The notes beneath the pieces are model-generated. The model was not told the DNA's origin and did no database searches. It worked only from the letters and a program-made list of their open reading frames with translations. DNA of 64,000 bases from Motacilla alba alba (lineage: Eukaryota; Chordata; Aves; Passeriformes; Motacillidae). Positions 23,501-36,836 of this stretch are shown here, piece by piece. The stretch covers positions 35,120,911-35,184,910 of the forward strand of contig NC_052046.1 in the NCBI RefSeq assembly GCF_015832195.1. Reading direction: 5' to 3'. Made by a program: the position numbers and the translations under genes. The first letter of the stretch is position 1. The number at the start of each line of letters is the position of its first letter.

Positions 23501-26500
23501 CAGAGGAAAATGTGTATCTGCACTGTGGCTAAAGCAATGATCCAGGAGCAACATCCTGAGCTTTAATGTATCTCCTGAGCCAACGGATGAGGGGTGCTCC
23601 AAGAGTCATCACACAGCTCTTTCTCACAACAAAATTGTTAATACAGGAATTTGAATCAAGACTGCACTGTGGCAGAGCCAGCCATAGACACAGGCAACTA
23701 AACCCTGAAAAGCAGCATGGAAGATTGCAGTGTCCCCTTCTCACAGGGCCCTGGCATCCTACAGCATTTAAAAAAATACTTTGTCTCAGTTAGTTTATAA
23801 ATTTAAATAGCTCTAGGCTCATGCAACTATTAATATGATATTTCACGGGTTCTCTTTTATAATCATCTTTCCACCAACTGGACTTTAGATTATGGACCAG
23901 AAAAACACTGCAAATAGCAATGTATCAGGCAGGCTATTAAAGTTGATTTCTTTCAAATGTTCAGTTAGAAGTAAGCAGAACAATTACATGTTATGAAATT
24001 ACATTCTCAAAAGAAAATTACCACTGTAACTGCAGAAATTATTAGAAATGGAAAACTCTTAACCTTGTCTTGGTTGACTGCCTTGATTCCAGTATAACAT
24101 GCCACCAGTGGAGATCTGTGGTTCCCTCTCCCCATTCCTGTTGGGTCTGTTCTCCAGTTCCAAGAATTAATGTGGCAGCCACACAGTCTTCCTCCTAAAC
24201 CTTCCCTTTCATACCTCCTTCTGGCACTACTTATTCTAGCAAGCCAAACAACAGAAAGAGATTAAACAGAGCAGCTGCAGTGGTGGGGGTGGAGGCTTTA
24301 TGGGGGTATGTGAAAGAGGCAACACTTTCCCTTGGCCCTAATGCTGTGCTGTTGTATTAACTCAGCTTAACTGAGGTAAGTTAACTGAGCTTAACTCACC
24401 ATGTGAGTTTGAGACACCCACGTTGGCGGAAAAGTGCAATATTGTGAGAACTGAGAGTGAAACACTGTGAATTGTTCAGATCAGACACCTTGTAACTGGA
24501 GAAAATACCTCTCAAGTTATACTCAAAGGATCTTGACAGTTTCCAAGGGTGAACTTCGCAACATCTTTTAGTTTCCTCTCTTGCCCCTCCCTTTTCGATC
24601 TCGTGTAGTTCCAAAATGACCAAGAAAGTAGAAAAGTCAAGGTTTAGAAGCATACTACTACACTGACTGTTCTGAGGGATGTAGGAATGAACTCAGATTT
24701 GATCCGAATTGGTCAAGAAAAAATATCCCTCTTTTCCTTTACAAATGTGCTACCTATTGTTATTTGGTTGTGATTTTTTTTAGCATTGGGTTCTGTGGTG
24801 AAACAAGTTGGATTCTGACAGACCTGTCTAAGTGACATCTTCTCATAAATCCACCCAGGAGCACATGCAGCTCTTCTGTTGGTGAGCCAGCCCTTGTCCT
24901 GTTATGTCTTGTGACAAATGACAGGTGGGAGACTGCCAGCATTGGTATAGACAGCATGTCAACCTCTTCCCTGAGGAGTTCTGCAGGTCTAGTTGGGTGC
25001 CCTCCTTCTGGCTGGAGGGACAAAAAGGCTGGGGAGTTTATGAGAGTTGCAGGGAGGGATCTAAGCACTCTCAAAATGTTTCTGTACCATCCACTCCATT
25101 CACGAGCTGCAGTTTTGAGTTACAAGCTGGAAAAGGGTAGAGGAAGGATTAATGCTAGAGCCATGGGGGCTATGCAGACCTACAGCAGTTTGTTCATATT
25201 CATTTTAAGTGCTATCCTCTTGAACACACCAAATTTGGGTTAGGTCCAAAACTGCCAATTTGCCCTACCCAAACACAGCTAAACCCATTTTTACAAATAT
25301 GGCAAAATTTGTGCAGCCCTTTTATGCTCATGTGATATTTTTTACTGAGCAAAAATTGGTTGCTTGGGCTATAGATGGCTTTATAGTCTCTGGATTTTAA
25401 TTTTTTTTAACTAAGTTATGCAGCTCCACGTGCTCTATATGTGCCAGGAGTTACAGAAGAGAAAAGTCATGTCAGATGGGCTAGCTAAATTTCAGAGTGA
25501 AGCAGCTGCTCTTGGCTGGGTCTTCCTGAGATCTGAGTGCATTTTGTCTCTGCAGACATCTTATTATGGAGTTCTGACCTCCTTTCCTCATTCCTCCAGT
25601 TTAGATTTTGAACACTCATTTATAAAAAGTGAATTACTTGCCAGTACTACAAAGCCAGAGTGAAAAATTTCCTATTTGTATTAATCACATATCTGACAAC
25701 TCCTGAAAAGTAATGTGTGCTGTGATTCTGTGTGAATCTTTTGTGGCAGCAACCGGAAAAAAAAAAAATTGCTCAGAATCTGGCAATCCTTTTGCAATGT
25801 TTATAATTGCCTGTTTTCAGCTCCTTGGGGAAAAGCAACATTTGGGGAATTTCTTGACTTTGTCCTCTGTAGCAGAGGGAATGGAATACAGGGTGGTTTA
25901 ACTTGCATTGCAAGCAATCCTAGATTTTTAAAAATAGATCAAGTGTTGTCTCCCTGATAGTCACTGGGTTGGTTGCTTCAGTCCCTCACCAGTGAGAGGG
26001 ATGTTATCAGTGCTTGAAAGCCTGGTGGGTTAGAAAGAAATCAAGAGATAAATGAGCTCTCTGACCCAGAAAGTTTTAAAAATTTCTCTGACCCTTGTAT
26101 CAAGAGAATCCATTCTTGAGCCTGGAAAAAGCTCTCTGCAAGGAGCTGGCAGGGTAAAAACACTGAAGCTGAACTCCTCAGGCGCAGCTGCTCATTACAG
26201 GCTATTTTGTTTCACAGTGTTGCCTCCAATACAGTTCAAGTTTCCTGGTGATTTCAGCAACCCCTTACAAACAGCTGCTGCATTTTAACAGAAGACTCCT
26301 GCTTTCTTGTGCTGCTGAGCTTTCCCTCAGAGCAACTGTCAGAGTGGCTAATTAAAAAAAAATACCACAACATAGTGTTTCATAATTTCATTTTCAGAAT
26401 ATGAATTTGGGACGAGTTTAAGATAATTGAGCTTCCTCTTATGACACTGGGATTGACAGTATTTATAGCAAACTAATTTAAGTTTTCCCTTCCCCAAATG

Positions 26501-29500
26501 GATATGCTGTTAATGCTAAGTTTAAAGAAGTACTTGGATCTCCCACCAGGCTTAGTTTTCTAGTCTGGAAGACTGTTGTAAGTGGTTTTCAGGAAGCTGC
26601 CGGAAGACAACCTTGTGCTCTCAATAATAAGTTTGCTCATGTTCAACTGCTCATGGAATTTCAGTCTATTGGCAGAAATTAATGTCTGCTGCAGGACTGT
26701 GAATTTGTGAAGTTAAAAGCTATTTTTGGGCACTTCTCATGGCTGTGCTCTGAATAGCTGGGAAAGTTCTTGCACCTTATGATTATGAATATTCCCTCAC
26801 TATTCATATCTACCTCTGCCTCCCAAACTTCATTAAAAAAGAGCTAGCCTTCCTCGGTATAGGTGTCTTCAGATTCCATGTTTGTATTCTCAAGTCTTTC
26901 ATTGTACACAACAAAAAACCTGCCTATAGATAAGAGAAAAGATAGAACAGTGCTTGGTCAACAGGATTTCCTGTCATAGGTTGAAGACAGTTCAGAAGAT
27001 GGTCACAGTACCATCATCCGCATTATTTTAATGAGCCTCTTACTCTCCCTTATCTTTTCAACAACTCTTTATCTTCCAGCTGTGACCATTGTTTCAGACA
27101 AATAAGTCATGCTGACATTTGATGACCTCAATCATAAACCAAGTCCATTGTCATGGACTCTTCCCAAACCTAAAAAAACCATTTTATATAGTAGTAAAAC
27201 AAAATAATTTCGGATTGTTCAGTACTTTGTGGGCAAAAAGATAGAATTTTATTTAAAAAATTAAATCTGTACAGGTGCTCAGTTTTCTGACTGAAAGCAG
27301 CAGTCATGCTATTTTATTCAATTTTCTTGAGTGTGTCCAAATTCAAAAAGGGGAGTGAAATGGCTGCTATCAATGGTATAACGGTAGCCGGCAAAATCTT
27401 GATACTCCAGTAAATTTCCACTAACTGTCTTGCCATGGTCCTTAATTCTACTTCTGGGGCTTTTCAGGGAAAGGGTGCTAAGAGCTGTAGCCAAAACAAA
27501 ACTTGAAGGTTTTGTCTAAGCTTCACGACATGGCCAGAAGTAGAGGATCAAGATATATTACTCACTCCTGAGGTCTGTTATTTAGTTGATTTCTTTGTTG
27601 TTGATGTGAAGGCTGCAGCTTACACCAGTACAAGGCAGTTCACCCATGTGGAAGACATGTTAATTATATAACCCAAGCACCAGAATCTGTGTTGCTCAAC
27701 AGGAGTATCCACTGAAATCCCACATCTGTGGAGAACTACTGCAGCTTCCTGTGAAGATGCTGATCATGCCAGAAACTGTCATCATGCAAGACAACAAAAT
27801 CCAGTTACATACTTCATTTGTCCCTCCCACATGCCCAGCTGTTGTTGGGCACATGTCTGCAAGTGCACACAGTATTCCCTGCAGACTGCTGAACATTGTC
27901 TTTCTGACAGCAATAAGTCTAAACCAAAGACCTTACTTGCATCAGCCTCTGATCAGATCTCTAAAGCAGCAAGATAGAATTGCATAGGGCTGAGACTATA
28001 TTTCTGCTTTGTGGTAAGAAAGAATGAGCTAATTATGTGTTTCCTACTCTAGCTGCCTGATATGAAGCTGTGGAAGGCTTAACACTTCACAAAGATCTTC
28101 CACCATTTAGTGGTACTGGGGGGAAAAGGAAAAAAAAAATTTAGTTCATGCCAGAAGACAGTTCCCAAAGAAACTCAGTGCCAGTGCAGCCAGAAATGAA
28201 TTTTTATTCCAATAGCATCATGGTGAGAAATATTATTGCTCACAAAAGTTTAGACTAAGTTAGTTATTTGTTTAGGAAGTTAGAATAGCATTCAGTAAAA
28301 AGTATCTATTTTAAAATACATGACCTTTGCACTGGTATAAGAAATATAATATTTCTGACCCATACTTTTTGAGGTGCTATTTCAGAATTGTAGTGCTAAG
28401 ATGAATCTCCCTTGGTTTTGCTCTCCTCCTTTTCCCTACCTCCTCCTTCTCCAAGGTCTCATATCTGAAAGCACTCAGTTACCTTTTTCTTCATTATCTC
28501 ACATAGGCAGCACAGAGAAAAAGGAAGACCTCCTTAAAGATTTTTGGTCTGTATCTCTTCTGAAGCAAAGAGTTTAGGAACTAAAAATATGCTGTTTTTC
28601 ATTTTAAATGGGATTCACTAAAATTCAAAAGAAGTTTTTGGTTGAATTCACACAATTTTGGAATAAGTAAGTCTGGAATACCATATTCTATACTAGTGTC
28701 AGGCACTAAAGAGGACAAGCTGAGTGTCTCCAGAGATCTGTGATACTGGCTGAAGCTGCCTGTGACACCAATATATCAGGGGATAGGAGGCCACAAAGAG
28801 AAACAAGCACACTTGTTCCCTGTTTTGTTTGCTATCACTGGATCTTCACATTAATTCTTGGTTGTAGTCAGCCTCGCATCTTGCTCTCCAGTTGCCCAAG
28901 TAATGCTTCATATGAGAAGTAGAGGCTGCTCTCTACAAGGGAGACTGCACTTGATATTTATTTTGCAGTATGATACTTGAATTTTCTTTGCAATAGGATA
29001 CTTAAAATTCTTGTTTAGTATGTACTTAATATGATCTACATATTTTCCTTTTAGCATTAAAGTATTAAAAAAAAACCCAATGATGCTGCAACACGAGTAG
29101 ATTTGATTATACCATCTTGGCTTTCAATCACATTTGAGAGAAACTCCATTTCACTGTCAGACAATACAATAATTATGGCCAAGCTATTTATTTTCATGTC
29201 TAATTTCACCTTAACACTAAGGTATGATTTTTTTCCTTTTGTTTGCTGTTACTCTTCACTCAGGTGTTTATCTCCAAGATTCATTCAAGTGACTGGAAGG
29301 ATAGCTGATGTTTCCTCTTCCTGCAACTAATCTTGATAGCAGACAGAAGAAAGCTCCCACTTCAGGAGCTCATGCAAGACAATGTCTGTCTTTCTTATGA
29401 ATTGTAGTACTAAACAACCCTGCCTCTTGCAGTGCTGGATGTCCTGGGTATGTTTTGAAGAAAAAAAATAACAAAAAACCACCATGCACCCTCTCCCTTC

Positions 29501-31830
29501 CTATTTTCTTTACTACATCTTTATGAAAGGAGATGTATTCAGTGACTCAAGTAAAATATAACATATTTAGAGAATGGAGACTCAGTATCTGCAAACACAA
29601 TAGCAGATGATGCAATTAGAATTCTATTTTAGTTTTTTGGAGCATGCTGCCAATTTTGTTGAAGCGATCAAATTGGACAATGGTATTTCTGTTTACACAA
29701 TAGGCAGCAGTTTCACTTGTTCCCAAAACAAGTATAATAATTGGTTTAAACAGACAATATATTCAGAATTCAGGGGGGTGTGCAGTTTTTAGGGAAGCAA
29801 AGTACTTTACAAATATTACTATATGTGAAGTATCAGGAAATTTGATCAGAGTTAATGCATTCTTGAAGCTCTAAAACTAAGCTGGCTATTTCTGTACTGG
29901 CATAGGGATTTAGGAACTATATCTGGAGTCTTTTAAAGCCAGCATAAAGAAGTCAATATTTCTCCTCTAACTTACACCAAGAAATGTGTAACCACATAAC
30001 TGTATACAAAGATTAATACTAAGGCCTGCTAACAGCATTAAAACTTTGAAATTTATTTACTGTGTTTAGGAAAATCAAGGTGTATTATATATTCACCAAG
30101 AATTTGGTTTATGTATTGGTATCTCTCTAAAATTATTTTTCACATACCATCATCCAGTCACTTTTTTCTTTTTTCAATCCATGGCAAATAAAAGCTGGAC
30201 AGGTGTTCAGATTTAATGAACTGCACTCTTTAGTAAAAGCTATTGTGGAAAGAAAGTCCTAAAGAGGAAACTTGATAACTAAGGTGCCAAAGTAATATTT
30301 ACAAGGCTTTTATTTCCAGTGAAGAAATAATGCTAACTGTTTTCTGGGAGAGGAATTTTGGTCTGTTTTAGTTGTTGCATGTATAAATGTAATGTACATA
30401 CTGTGGATTGGAGTAACACATGATTAGTGACTTAGAACTGTGGACTTGCTCTGCAAAATAGTCAGTCATGGGCATTACTGCCAATATGTGCAAAAAAGAT
30501 TGAGAATTAGCAGTAATACCTGTACATTTTTTTAAGTTATATGTGTGCAATAAAATATCTGAATACATAGTTATTAAAGACATATTTATGTAATATAAAT
30601 CTCTAGGAGGGAACTACTGTGGTGTGGACTTTCTTCTCCTTTGAAAGCACAAATTTGAAATATCTGGTAGAGTGGAGATGAGAGGGGAAGAAATGAAAAT
30701 CTTTGCCATTCTTGTTGTCAGGCTAAAGACAGCTGCACAATTTACATCCCTTTCATTACCTAGCCTTCATATCTTTTGTAATTCTGTGATCTCTAGGCAG
30801 GGTGGATTGAGGTGTCATACCATACCAGGGAGCATACACACACTGAAAAACAGAATGGATAGCTAATACCACATTTTATGGAGAAGAAATCAAAGCATCA
30901 GAGGAAAATGTGGGCTGAGAGGAAAAAGTATGCTTCTTTATGTGTACATGAACATATGTTGGTTTGCTTCTATATTTATGTGGCCAGGTAATTCTGGCCT
31001 GAAAAGCTCTATTATAAGGTAGTCATGGTCTGATATATTCCAGATACTGTGGACTCCAGCTCCCAAGGAGCTGACAGTACTTTCTAAGTAGTTATGTCAT
31101 TAATGCATAAAGCATACATTAGAAATTTATAGGCAAAATATTTCCTTTTTTTACTCCTCCACCTGGACCCACCAGCTCCCTCTGAAAGATGAGCATGCAC
31201 ATCTTCACCACAGTCATCCAGGAGATTTAATTAGCAAATGCCCGTGTGTGGAAGGAGCCCTGGGGAGACCTCCATCTGAGGATTCTTTGCAGTTGTAGGG
31301 GAACCAGATTTTGTTACTCAGGCAGATACCAATAACTGCAACAGCAAACTAGCTACCTAGTTTCGGTACAGATTACTACCAATCTCTATCAAAGCACTTA
31401 TATACTGTGTACAGTATAAAAAGTTCTTAGACCTGGGTTCTTAAAGCAGGGAGGCATGCAGGGTTATAAAATTAATCACTCCTGCCTTTCTTCTTAAAAG
31501 TGTTGCCTTATTTCAGAAAAAACCCTAACATTGTACTAGAAAATTAAAACTAAATATTTTTAAAAAACCTTGTAGGATCTTAGCAGCTGGAGAAAGAGAG
31601 GCTCTGTTACTACACTGCTTGTGGAAGAGCCATTACAGTGGCAACATCCTTGCAAGAGCTGGATCCTCAGAGTTTCTGTTGGGCAACCAATTTTATGGTT
31701 CCTCCACTTAAGGAAATCTGTCAGTATTTGTGAATTTTGTGGAGGATGTTGAGTGATATGTTTGGAGAAAGGTAGATGGGTTTGACTTTGGTGTTTTGGT
31801 GTTTTAATTGGTTTTGTAGAGGGTTTGGGA
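20518..31830. other. Non-coding stretch, no gene seen
   Basis: Over 11 kb of AT-rich sequence lies downstream of KCNN2. I found no convincing exon, transposon or RNA gene. Small items are a cluster of GAGCTTAACT/AGGTAAGTTAACT repeats at 24361-24400 and A-rich runs near 21206-21240. Confidence 0.65.
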
Positions 31831-32159
31831 TCTTTTCTCTCTCTCTCTCTTTTTTCTTTTTCTTTTTCTTTTTCTTTTTCTTTTTCTTTTTCTTTTTCTT
31901 TTTCTTTTTCTTTTTCTTTTTCTTTTTCTTTTTCTTTTTCTTTTTCTTTTTCTTTTTCTTTTTCTTTTTCTTTTTTCTTTCTTTTTCTTTCTTTTTCTTC
32001 TTTCTCTTTCTCTTTCTCTTTCTCTTTCTCTTTCTCTTTCTCTTTCTCTTGCTTTTCCTTTTCCTTTTCCTTTTCCTTTTCCTTTTCCTTTTCCTTTTCC
32101 TTTTCCTTTTCCTTTTCCTTTTCCTTTTCCTTTCTCTTTCTCTTTTTTTTTTCCCCTTT
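31831..32159 (+). repeat. Compound polypyrimidine microsatellite: (CT)n, (CTTTTT)n, (CTCTTT)n, (CCTTTT)n
   Basis: About 330 bp of nearly pure pyrimidine on the plus strand falls into consecutive blocks: a CT run (about 31836-31850), CTTTTT hexamers (31851-31975), a mixed CTTT/CTTTTT junction, CTCTTT hexamers (about 31999-32049), CCTTTT hexamers (about 32053-32130) and a poly-T/C tail. All blocks keep a period of six, so every frame stays open: Phe/Ser/Leu on one strand, Lys/Glu/Arg on the other. These frames are artefacts. Long homopurine-homopyrimidine tracts can form triplex (H-) DNA and are length-unstable. Confidence 0.95.
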
Positions 32160-33224
32160 TAGAAAAGAGTGGGAACATACTGACTGTTTTGGAATCTTGC
32201 ACCAACTTTCTTGTAACAGAAGACACATTTTAGTGTTTTAGACCAGTTTGCAAGAACCAAGCTAAAAACAACTCTCAGAAGCTTGGTAAAGTTACCAGCT
32301 GTGTAGATCCAGCTATGCACGAGCTGAAAGAGTTCTGAGGTTTAGAAGCATCTGTGAGAGCTCCCATTTGATTAAGCTGACATTCAGCATCTATTCATCT
32401 GCAAGACCCAGCTATGGCCAGAAGCCCCCTTCTCTTTTTATCTCACAGCTATACTAAAACTTGCAAGTATTTGTAAGGAAGATCCAGACATCACAAAAGG
32501 ATTTTCCAATATTATTCTTGTCTAAATGGCAACATACTTTTAATCATCATGGACTCCTCTCTTTACCAACTTCATCTGTCGCTACAAGCATTTTTGTATT
32601 TGCCTCTGTGGAATTCTCCATGGAAGTTTGCCACTTGTTTGGTTTGTGGCTGCCTTCTCTCAGGGGCAGATAACTGTGCAGAACTGTAAGGACTGAAGTT
32701 CTTCAGTGGGACTTCCAAAGCAAATAGAGAAATTGCAGAAACTCTCAGGAATTTAGGAACAGAAGAAAAATAGTAAAGATTAAATATTCAGGGAAATTCA
32801 TTTTAGGAACACATTATTTTCATCTTAAATCTTGTAAATAAGTTGTCTACAGCATTAGCTTTTTATTTAGCTTTCTTAATGCTAGATAGAGAACAGCCTT
32901 CAAATTTTTATGGTCTTTGGTATCCGTCCAGGTCAGTTGCTTTGGCCACGGAAGTTGTATTGGCTGTATAGAGAGACCTCAAACCTTGAAACCGACATAA
33001 TAAGGAAAGTGAAAGGAAAACTACATAGAGAGGAGCATAGAAATCCAAAGTCTTAATAAAAGTTTTCAGGCTTTTTGCACTATAACTTGATAGAGCTGCA
33101 GAGGATACTTTGGACAAAAGAGATCATGGGCCAAAGGCACTATCTCAATATAGTGTAAAAATTGTACTAATAAAACTAATAAAGTGACATATCAACCTTT
33201 TTCATTAACATACCCCACCCAACA

Positions 33225-33350
33225 CAACTCCCCCCCCTGCAAAAAAAAAAGCAACAAAAAAACCCCAACCCCCACCCCCCAAAACAAACAAACAAACAAA
33301 CAAACAAACAAAAATTCTGGAAAAAACCCCAAACAAACAAAAAACCAAGA
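33225..33350 (+). repeat. C/A-rich low-complexity block with (CAAA)n
   Basis: A C-run, an A-run, mixed C/A and about seven CAAA tetramers (about 33285-33311) follow one another with no G-rich interruption. Frames read through it, Lys/Thr/Pro on one strand and Phe/Val/Cys/Gly on the other, have no coding meaning. Confidence 0.9.
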
Positions 33351-34049
33351 AAGAAAGGCAGGAACTGGCATGACAAAAGCTTTGGTTATATGAGAGTTGT
33401 ACACTTCCTTGTTTATCCTGTGTGATCCTGACAGCCAAGGTTGTGTCAAAGATTTGCAGGCAATGTATCGGAAAGGTTATGTCTTCTTGAAATGTGATAT
33501 GCAAATTCCACATGCTTAGCTGAGAGCTGCCAAAAGATTGCTGGTAGAAGAACTGGTAGAGCAGCAGGTAGCCTATGAACTTAGGGCTCCAGTCTAAATT
33601 GAAACCTTGAAATTCCATGATAATTTCATATGGCAAACCTGGTGGATGAGTTTCCCCCATGCTTTTAAACTTGTATGGAGTGAAGTGCATTTGAGAGAGA
33701 GTAGGAATTGTCTCACTGTGTTCAGTGTCACCCTAAACACAAGACAACCCCAATCTTTTCTAACCAGAGTAAACTTATCTTGTCTTATTGTCATTACAGA
33801 TCTACAATACTAGTAATAAAAAAATAAAGTAATAAAGAAAACAGAGAAAAGTGTATTACACCTATAGATTTCAAGAACCTGTTGCTTTAATATGCTGCCT
33901 TCTGTTTAATTCTCTGATGGATGTCACATAGTTTGAAGAAGAGTGACCAAGGTAACTGCAAGGATGAAAATATTTGTGTAAACAAATGTGATTTTGTACA
34001 CCTTAAACAAAATATGGAGAAGTACTCTTCTGTTACTGAAGAGAAAGAA

Positions 34050-34109
34050 AAGACCTAATAAGGTATAAACACCTTACAGTAAGACCTAATAATGTATAAA
34101 CACCTTACT
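34050..34109 (+). repeat. 31-bp tandem duplication
   Basis: The motif AAGACCTAATAAGGTATAAA followed by CACCTTAC occurs at 34050-34080 and again immediately at 34081-34109 with one internal substitution (AAGG to AATG) and a shorter end. It is a recent small tandem duplication. Confidence 0.9.
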
Positions 34110-36790
34110 TTTCTTAAGTAAAGAAAAAATGTGTTAAGGGAAAAAAGTAAGTTGCACTTAAATATTAGAAAGCAAAAGCACAGAACTTGAGGGGGAAACT
34201 GGTGAAACTGCCAATCATTAATTCTGGCTCCTTATGGGATTAGTCTCCCAAGTGCTGAATTATTCCATTATTTATAGAAAAAATTCTTTTGATCATTCTT
34301 TCTGTTATAGAAGAAGTTTTAAAGTAATTATCTTTTTCTTTCCTCTTTTAGAAATGCTGTAGGCTACTTCTTAATACCTCCTCCTTTCCCACAAAATCAG
34401 ACTGGGGACAGGATGAGCCCAGGACTAACTTCACATGATGTATTTAACAATGGCATTAGTTCTCAAACAGTATCTGGCACTTGCATCACTGACCTGCTCT
34501 GTGCCTGGTTTGCTTTCAAACCCCACAAGAAACAGCTTCTTATTTTCTTGGTAATGTTACACTTGCACAGTGTTGCCTGATTGCAGAAATTCAGACTGCC
34601 TCTGACTCACAGAGAAAGAAGCTAAGCACCAAGCTGCCCAGGGTTCTTCCCAGACAATAAGACAAGTAAAAGGCTGTAGGAAAGTATGCACTTACTGCTT
34701 TCAACAGGGATCTGAGCCCAGTTTTCCTGCTTTCTCAAGGAGAGCATCCTGTCATTGAAAGAATGAAGTTGATGAATGGGTAGCTATTGTAGCATGTACC
34801 TGGAAAGGAGCAGGAGAAGAAATCTGCTTGTTGGTACTTGCTCTAAGTGTTTTTATAGTTCAGTCCTCTGAGGACACAGAAAATTAGGCAGCTAAAGCTT
34901 CCAGAAATGAAAAGTATCTTTTTCCTACAAACGGCATTGCTATCCTGCTTTGGCAATAATTCAAATGTTCCTCCCCCTCAACTGCCTGAAAATAAAAGGA
35001 AATGTCTGTTTACAGGTGTACATGATGTACATCCATCCCTGATGGGTTAGAAATCAAATCTCAATGAAAAGAGTGGTATTTCCTATAAATTACTTTGGAT
35101 AAATAACTTCATTGTTCTCAGAGAATTCCATTCCATATAAGAGCTATCTAGCAGAAATGCCAGGGCTTACAATATAAACAATTTATTTCTACCAAGGTTT
35201 TCTGACAGTGATCCTGGAAGTTATTTGGAACAATAATACACATGGAGGGAAGCTTCTGGCTCTCTTTAAGTGAATTAAACAGAGTAGTGGGAAAATGTTT
35301 CTTCATTCACAAAATCAAATCACCACACTCTTTGCTGGGCTCATTTGTGCAGCTGCTTTGTACCCAGCTGTGTTGCTCAGAACGTTGCCGTTTGCATTTC
35401 TCATGCACTCAGCTGGACTGAGCCAGAGCTGTTCAAGAAACTGTGAAACTTGAGGTGTGCTTCTCTGTAGCTCCTTGCAGAGCAAATTGCATGAGTCATG
35501 GGGGGTAGAACTTCATACCCTGAATTGTGCATTCAAATACCACCAGCAAGTCTCTGGCCATTTCATACACACATAATAAATATTTTCTCCAATATTTTTT
35601 TTGTGTTGTCCATTATGAATATTGTATACTACAACTGCAGATCTTTGAGCAGAAAGCTGAGGAAGTAGAGGTTCATATGAGTGAAAGGTCAGCAAAAAAG
35701 AGATGCCCTTGTGCTGCTACCAGACACCAGACTCTTGCACTGTCTGCAGATATGGCCTATTTCCTCTCCCTGGCAGATGTGGGCACAGCCTTCAAGGGAC
35801 AACCCAGATATCCATAGCCCACTAATACAGAAGCTGAGGATCAAACCCTCTCAGTCCTATTTTTGTCCTATTTTTGCCTCTTTGAAATTCATTGCAAAAA
35901 TTATTTGAAAAGCATACCTGCTTTTTTGCCCATCTCTCTTCTGTTTCCCTGCAACTGCAAAGAGTGTCTGCAATTCTGGAAATGCATATATATTCATGCT
36001 GCTCTATTACAGTAATTGCTTCAAATTGAACATAAGTACAGCTGAATTACTAAATGCATTTTAAAGGCTGGATAAAACAGGGTGGAAAGGCAGGAAATAT
36101 AACACTGAATATATAAGCTCTGGAAAAGCAATCTATTTCTTATGTTCAATTTTTGTGTTCATTTTTATGCACCTGATAACTGAAAAAATATGACCTACAT
36201 TCCTACCACTGTGCTTTCGATAACTGAACAGCTTCCTCTGTGTGTAGATTGCAACTAAAAAGTCTGAAAGGAAAGAAACTTCTCCAGCTGTTCTTCCATT
36301 ATTTTCCAAAGCAGCTTGGGAAAGCATGAAAGAGCTTCTTCTCTGCAGACCTGAATGTGGGTGATATCCTGAACTCAGTGGAAGGTGTTACAGTACGGCT
36401 GACCAGGTGAATTCAATGGCCAGAGATATTTTCTGTCAGGTTTGCAGAACTGGCTGGGCAGCAGTGCCAGCTGAGCAGCCTCAAGTCAGTGCAAGGGTAC
36501 TGAGCTCTACAGCAAGAAGTGCTTTCAAGCATGTCGAAACCACCAGAATTGTGATGTGTTTGATCCACCATTACTAGCCATACTGACTGAAAGCTCTGTT
36601 TCAAAGCAAGCCAGTGAAACTAGGTGGTTTGCTAGCACATTTCAGCCTTGGGACTGTTTTCTGAACTTGCGTGATTAGGAGTCAATCTACAAGTCTTTTG
36701 TCTCATAATCATGCAGCACAAGTGAGACTGAACTCCAGCCAACACAGATGGGGCTAATTGACATTTCTTCTTCTGCCATTTTATCCCTCT

Positions 36791-36836
36791 GTTTTTTTTT
36801 TGGTTGTTTTTTGTTTTTTGTTTTTTTTTTTTTTAA
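36791..36836 (+). repeat. Poly-T low-complexity run
   Basis: T-runs of 6-13 bases are broken by single G residues. No associated mobile element is recognised. Confidence 0.8.

Noticed and set aside
31560..32241. Long open frames reading Lys-Glu repeats (minus) and Phe-Ser-Leu repeats (plus), up to 222 codons
   Set aside because: They are translations of the hexanucleotide microsatellite; its period of six keeps all frames open. The short non-repeat ends have no protein-like features.
33205..33690. 161-codon open frame on the minus strand
   Set aside because: The second half is a translation of C/A-rich low complexity; the first half has no recognisable domain and no splice context.
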